Of a stretch of DNA of 64,000 nt, positions 60,514-64,000 are shown piece by piece (positions within the stretch are counted from its first letter, which is position 1; each line of letters begins with the position of its first letter). Source of the stretch: Henricia sp. BOLD:AAB3569. Its lineage: Eukaryota; Echinodermata; Asteroidea; Spinulosida; Echinasteridae. The DNA lies in assembly GCA_037783545.1 (NCBI GenBank), contig JBBELK010001435.1, forward strand, positions 62,001 through 126,000, given 5' to 3'. Both the position numbers and the translations under genes were made by a program. Under the pieces are notes generated by a model. The model saw only the letters and a list, made by a program, of their open reading frames with translations, was not told the DNA's origin and ran no database searches.

Positions 60514-63500
60514 CCGAGCCAAACTGCGGTGCGTTAACGACAGTCCGAATGACTGAGCATGCGCACAACTCAGGAGTACCCCAAAGAGGTGTGTACAGAC
60601 AGCCACGGTTTGCGTGAGAGCAGTCAGGAAGCCTCAACCCAGTTTTTTCTAAACTTTGAAATTTCTCTGCCATTTCCTGGCGAAAGTCTGTCAATTTTTT
60701 ATGACAAGTGCGCAATATAGAGAGTTTAGGGCATGCAAAATTTGAAGTTCGTCGGAACATTTTTCGACCTCCAAATTTGCCGACGTTTGGACCACACTTT
60801 GACCAAATTGCCGAGCCAAACTGCGGTGCGTTAACGACGGTCCGAATGACTGAGCACGCGCACAACTCAGGAGTACCCCAAAGAGGTGTGTACAGACAGC
60901 CACGGTTTGCGTGAGAGCAGTCAGGAAGCCTCAACCCAGTTTTTTTCTAAACTTTGAAATTTCTCTGCCATTTCCCGGCGAAAGTCTGTCAATTTTGTAT
61001 GACAAGTGCGCAATATAGAGAGTTTAGGGCATGCAAAATTTGAAGTTCGTCGGAACATTTTTCGACCTCCAAATTTGCCGACGTTTGGACCACACTTTGA
61101 CCAAATTGCCGAGCCAAACTACGGTGCGTTAACGACAGTCCGAATGACTGAGCATGCGCACAACTCAGGAGTACCCCAAAGAGGTGTGTACAGACAGCCA
61201 CGGTTTGCGTGAGAGCAGTCAGGAAGCCTCAACCCAGTTTTTTCTAAACTTTGAAATTTTCTGCCATTTCCCGGCGAAAGTCTGTCAATTTTGTATGACA
61301 AGTGCGCAATATAGAGAGTTTAGGGCATGCAAAATTTGAAGTTCGTCGGAACATTTTTCGACCTCCAAATTTGCCGACGTTTGGACCACACTTTGACCAA
61401 ATTGCCGAGCCAAACTGCGGTGCGTTAACGACAGTCCGAATGACTGAGCATGCGCACAACTCAGGAGTACCCCAAAGAGGTGTGTACAGACAGCCACGGT
61501 TTGCGTGAGAGCAGTCAGGAAGCCTCAACCCATTTTTTTCTAAACTTTGAAATTTCTCTGCCATTTCCCGGCGAAAGTCTGTCAATTTTTTATGACAAGT
61601 GCGCAATATAGAGAGTTTAGGGCATGCAAAATTTGAAGTTCGTCGGAACATTTTTCGACCTCCAAATTTGCCGACGTTTGGACCACACTTTGACCAAATT
61701 GCCGAGCCAAACTGCGGTGCGTTAACGACAGTCCGAATGACTGAGCATGCGCACAACTCAGGAGTACCCCAAAGAGGTGTGTACAGACAGCCACGGTTTG
61801 CGTGAGAGCAGTCAGGAAGCCTCAACCCAGTTTTTTCTAAACTTTGAAATTTCTCTGCCATTTCCCGGCGAAAGTCTGTCCATTTTTTTATGACAAGTGC
61901 GCAATATAGAGAGTTTAGGGCATGCAAAATTTGAAGTTCGTCGGAACATTTTTCGACCTCCAAATTTGCCGACGTTTGGACCACACTTTCACCAAATTGC
62001 CGAGCCAAACTGCGGTGCGTTAACGACAGTCCGAATGACTGAGCATGCGCACAACTCAGGAGTACCCCAAAGAGGGGTGTACAGACAGCCACGGTTTGCG
62101 TGAGAGCAGTCAGGAAGCCTCAACCCAGTTTTTTCTAAACTTTGAAATATCTCTGCCATTTCCCGGCGAAAGTCTGTCAATTTTTTATGACAAGTGCGCA
62201 ATATAGAGAGTTTAGGGCATGCAAAATTTGAAGTTCGTCGGAACATTTTTCGACCTCCAAATTTGCCGACGTTTGGACCACACTTTGACCAAATTGCCGA
62301 GCCAAACTGCGGTGCGTTAACGACAGTCCGAATGACTGAGCATGCGCACAACTCAGGAGTACCCCAAAGAGGTGTGTACAGACAGCCACGGTTTGCGTGA
62401 GAGCAGTCAGGAAGCCTCAACCCAGTTTTTTCTAAACTTTGAAATTTCTCTGCCATTTCCCGGCGAAAGTCTGTCCATTTTTTTATGACAAGTGCGCAAT
62501 ATAGAGAGTTTAGGGCATGCAAAATTTGAAGTTCGTCGGAACATTTTTCGACCTCCAAATTTGCCGACGTTTGGACCACACTTTCACCAAATTGCCGAGC
62601 CAAACTGCGGTGCGTTAACGACAGTCCGAATGACTGAGCATGCGCACAACTCAGGAGTACCCCAAAGAGGTGTGTACAGACAGCCACGGTTTGCGTGAGA
62701 GCAGTCAGGAAGCCTCAACCCAGTTTTATCTAAACTTTGAAATTTCTCTGCCATTTCCCGGCGAAAGTCTGTCAATTTTTTATGACAAGTGCGCAATATA
62801 GAGAGTTTAGGGCATGCAAAATTTGAAGTTCGTCGGAACATTTTTCGACCTCCAAATTTGCCGACGTTTGGACCACACTTTGACGAAATTGCCGAGCCAA
62901 ACTGCGGTGCGTTAACGACAGTCCGAATGACTGAGCATGCGCACAACTCAGGAGTACCCCAAAGAGGTGTGTACAGACAGCCACGGTTTGCGTGAGAGCA
63001 GTCAGGAAGCCTCAACCCAGTTTTTTCTAAACTTTGAAATTTCTCTGCCATTTCCCGGCGAAAGTCTGTCAATTTTTTTATGACAAGTGCGCAATATAGA
63101 GAGTTTAGGGCATGCAAAATTTGAAGTTCGTCGGAACATTTTTCGACCTCCAAATTTGCCGACGTTTGGACCACACTTTGACCAAATTGCCGAGCCAAAC
63201 TGCGGTGCGTTAACGACAGTCCGAATGACTGAGCATGCGCACAACTCAGGAGTACCCCAAAGAGGTGTGTACAGACAGCCACGGTTTGCGTGAGAGCAGT
63301 CAGGAAGCCTCTCAACCCAGTTTTTTCTAAACTTTGAAATTTCTCTGCCATTTCCCGGCGAAAGTCTGTCAATTTTTTTATGACAAGTGCGCAATATAGA
63401 GAGTTTAGGGCATGCAAAATTTGAAGTTCGTCGGAACATTTTTCGACCTCCAAATTTGCCGACGTTTGGACCACACTTTGACCAAATTGCCGAGCCAAAC

Positions 63501-63576
63501 TGCGGTGCGTTAACGACAGTCCGAATGACTGAGCATGCGCACAACTCAGGAGTACCCCAAAGAGGTGTGTACAGAC
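60514..63576 (-). repeat. Satellite A array, fourth block
   Basis: About ten units. They show more private changes than the central blocks: GAGCACGCGC near 60855, AACTACGGTG near 61120, GAGGGGTGT near 62074, and CCTCTCAACC near 63310. This fits an array edge. Confidence 0.96.
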
Positions 63577-63577
63577 C
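63575..63577. other. Head-to-head inversion junction within satellite A
   Basis: Minus-oriented A ends at GTGTACAGAC and the sequence continues CGCAGTTTGGCTCGG, which is A on the other strand. AC fits both sides. One side cuts the conserved ACAGCCACGGT word after AC. The other lies in AAACTGCGGTGCG. Confidence 0.92.
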
Positions 63578-64000
63578 GCAGTTTGGCTCGGCAATTTGGT
63601 CAAAGTGTGGTCCAAACGTCGGCAAATTTGGAGGTCGAAAAATGTTCCGACGAACTTCAAATTTTGCATGCCCTAAACTCTCTATATTGCGCACTTGTCA
63701 TAAAAAATTGACAGACTTTCGCCGGGAAATGGCAGAGAAATTTCAAAGTTTAGAAAAAACTGGGTTGAGGCTTCCTGACTGCTCTCACGCAAACCGTGGC
63801 TGTCTGTACACACCTCTTTGGGGTACTCCTGAGTTGTGCGCATGCTCAGTCATTCGGACTGTCGTTAACGCACCGCAGTTTGGCTCGGCAATTTGGTCAA
63901 AGTGTGGTCCAAACGTCGGCGAATTTGGAGGTCGAAAAATGTTCCGACGAACTTCAAATGTTGCATGCCCTAAACTCTCTATATTGCGCACTTGTCATAA
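63577..64000 (+). repeat. Satellite A, inverted block (runs off the window)
   Basis: About 1.4 units of A in plus orientation, the same orientation as B. Private changes are GTCGGCGAATTTGG near 63915 and TCAAATGTTGC near 63955. Confidence 0.93.

Noticed and set aside
59838-60617. 259-codon protein on the plus strand
   Set aside because: Composed of the translated 67-bp minisatellite followed by unique sequence and read-through into satellite A. No domain or conserved start context.
1-64000. CRISPR-like array
   Set aside because: The repeats are directly adjacent long units without spacers, in a eukaryotic setting.
1-64000. CENP-B box in satellite A (TTCGTCGGAA resembles its first half)
   Set aside because: The second half, with its required CGGG, is missing; the sequence runs into CATTTTTCG. 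B and C have it further altered.
1-64000. Telomere-type TTTAGGG in A and B units
   Set aside because: It occurs once per unit and not in tandem. It is part of the ordinary unit sequence.

Overview
The window is almost wholly tandem satellite DNA from a eukaryote, most likely an animal. It contains no gene I can support, no RNA gene and no CRISPR array. Exact species is not readable from the sequence. The GACGTC-rich DNA transposon with CCCAGTGGGCAC ends is of a kind I associate with aquatic animals (fish, lancelets, molluscs). A lancelet or other marine invertebrate is a guess, not a result.

Three satellite families fill about 57.5 kb. Family A has a 297-bp unit, family B 273 bp (rarely 279) and family C 252 or 258 bp. 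Read on the proper strand, all three are homologous. They share a core of roughly 165 bp and differ in a faster-changing half that keeps an 11-bp word, ACAGCCACGGT. I call 'unit-forward' the direction in which one continuous open frame runs: A and C lie on the minus strand, B on the plus strand.

Layout: 1-9293 A (minus); 9294-9903 short transposon-like insert; 9904-24193 B (plus); 24194-29315 a 5.1-kb composite DNA transposon inside a B unit; 29316-43508 B (plus); 43509-48242 A (minus); 48243-49560 five C units (minus); 49561-59785 A (minus); 59786-60513 insertion with a 67-bp minisatellite; 60514-63576 A (minus); 63577-64000 A flipped to plus.

The B block carries higher-order repeats (5-unit 1365 bp, 6-unit 1638 bp, and duplications over several kb), and the right-hand A block carries an 8-unit duplication. 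These are signs of unequal exchange. The big transposon sits in one copy of the 6-unit repeat. Two other copies keep the same site empty, so the insertion is younger than that local amplification and has a 2-bp CT target duplication.

Inside the transposon are a left subterminal repeat field, a second internal copy of the element's own right end, a nested 1.4-kb inverted-repeat element holding two related foldback hairpins, and a 141-bp tandem array that runs to the right end. No intact transposase is visible.

The most interesting signals are: (1) three homologous satellites in opposite orientations whose unit lengths are all multiples of three and share one open frame, although codon changes argue against protein selection; (2) rearrangement breakpoints that gather at two short words of the unit; (3) the composite, nested transposon with flipped-loop hairpins.
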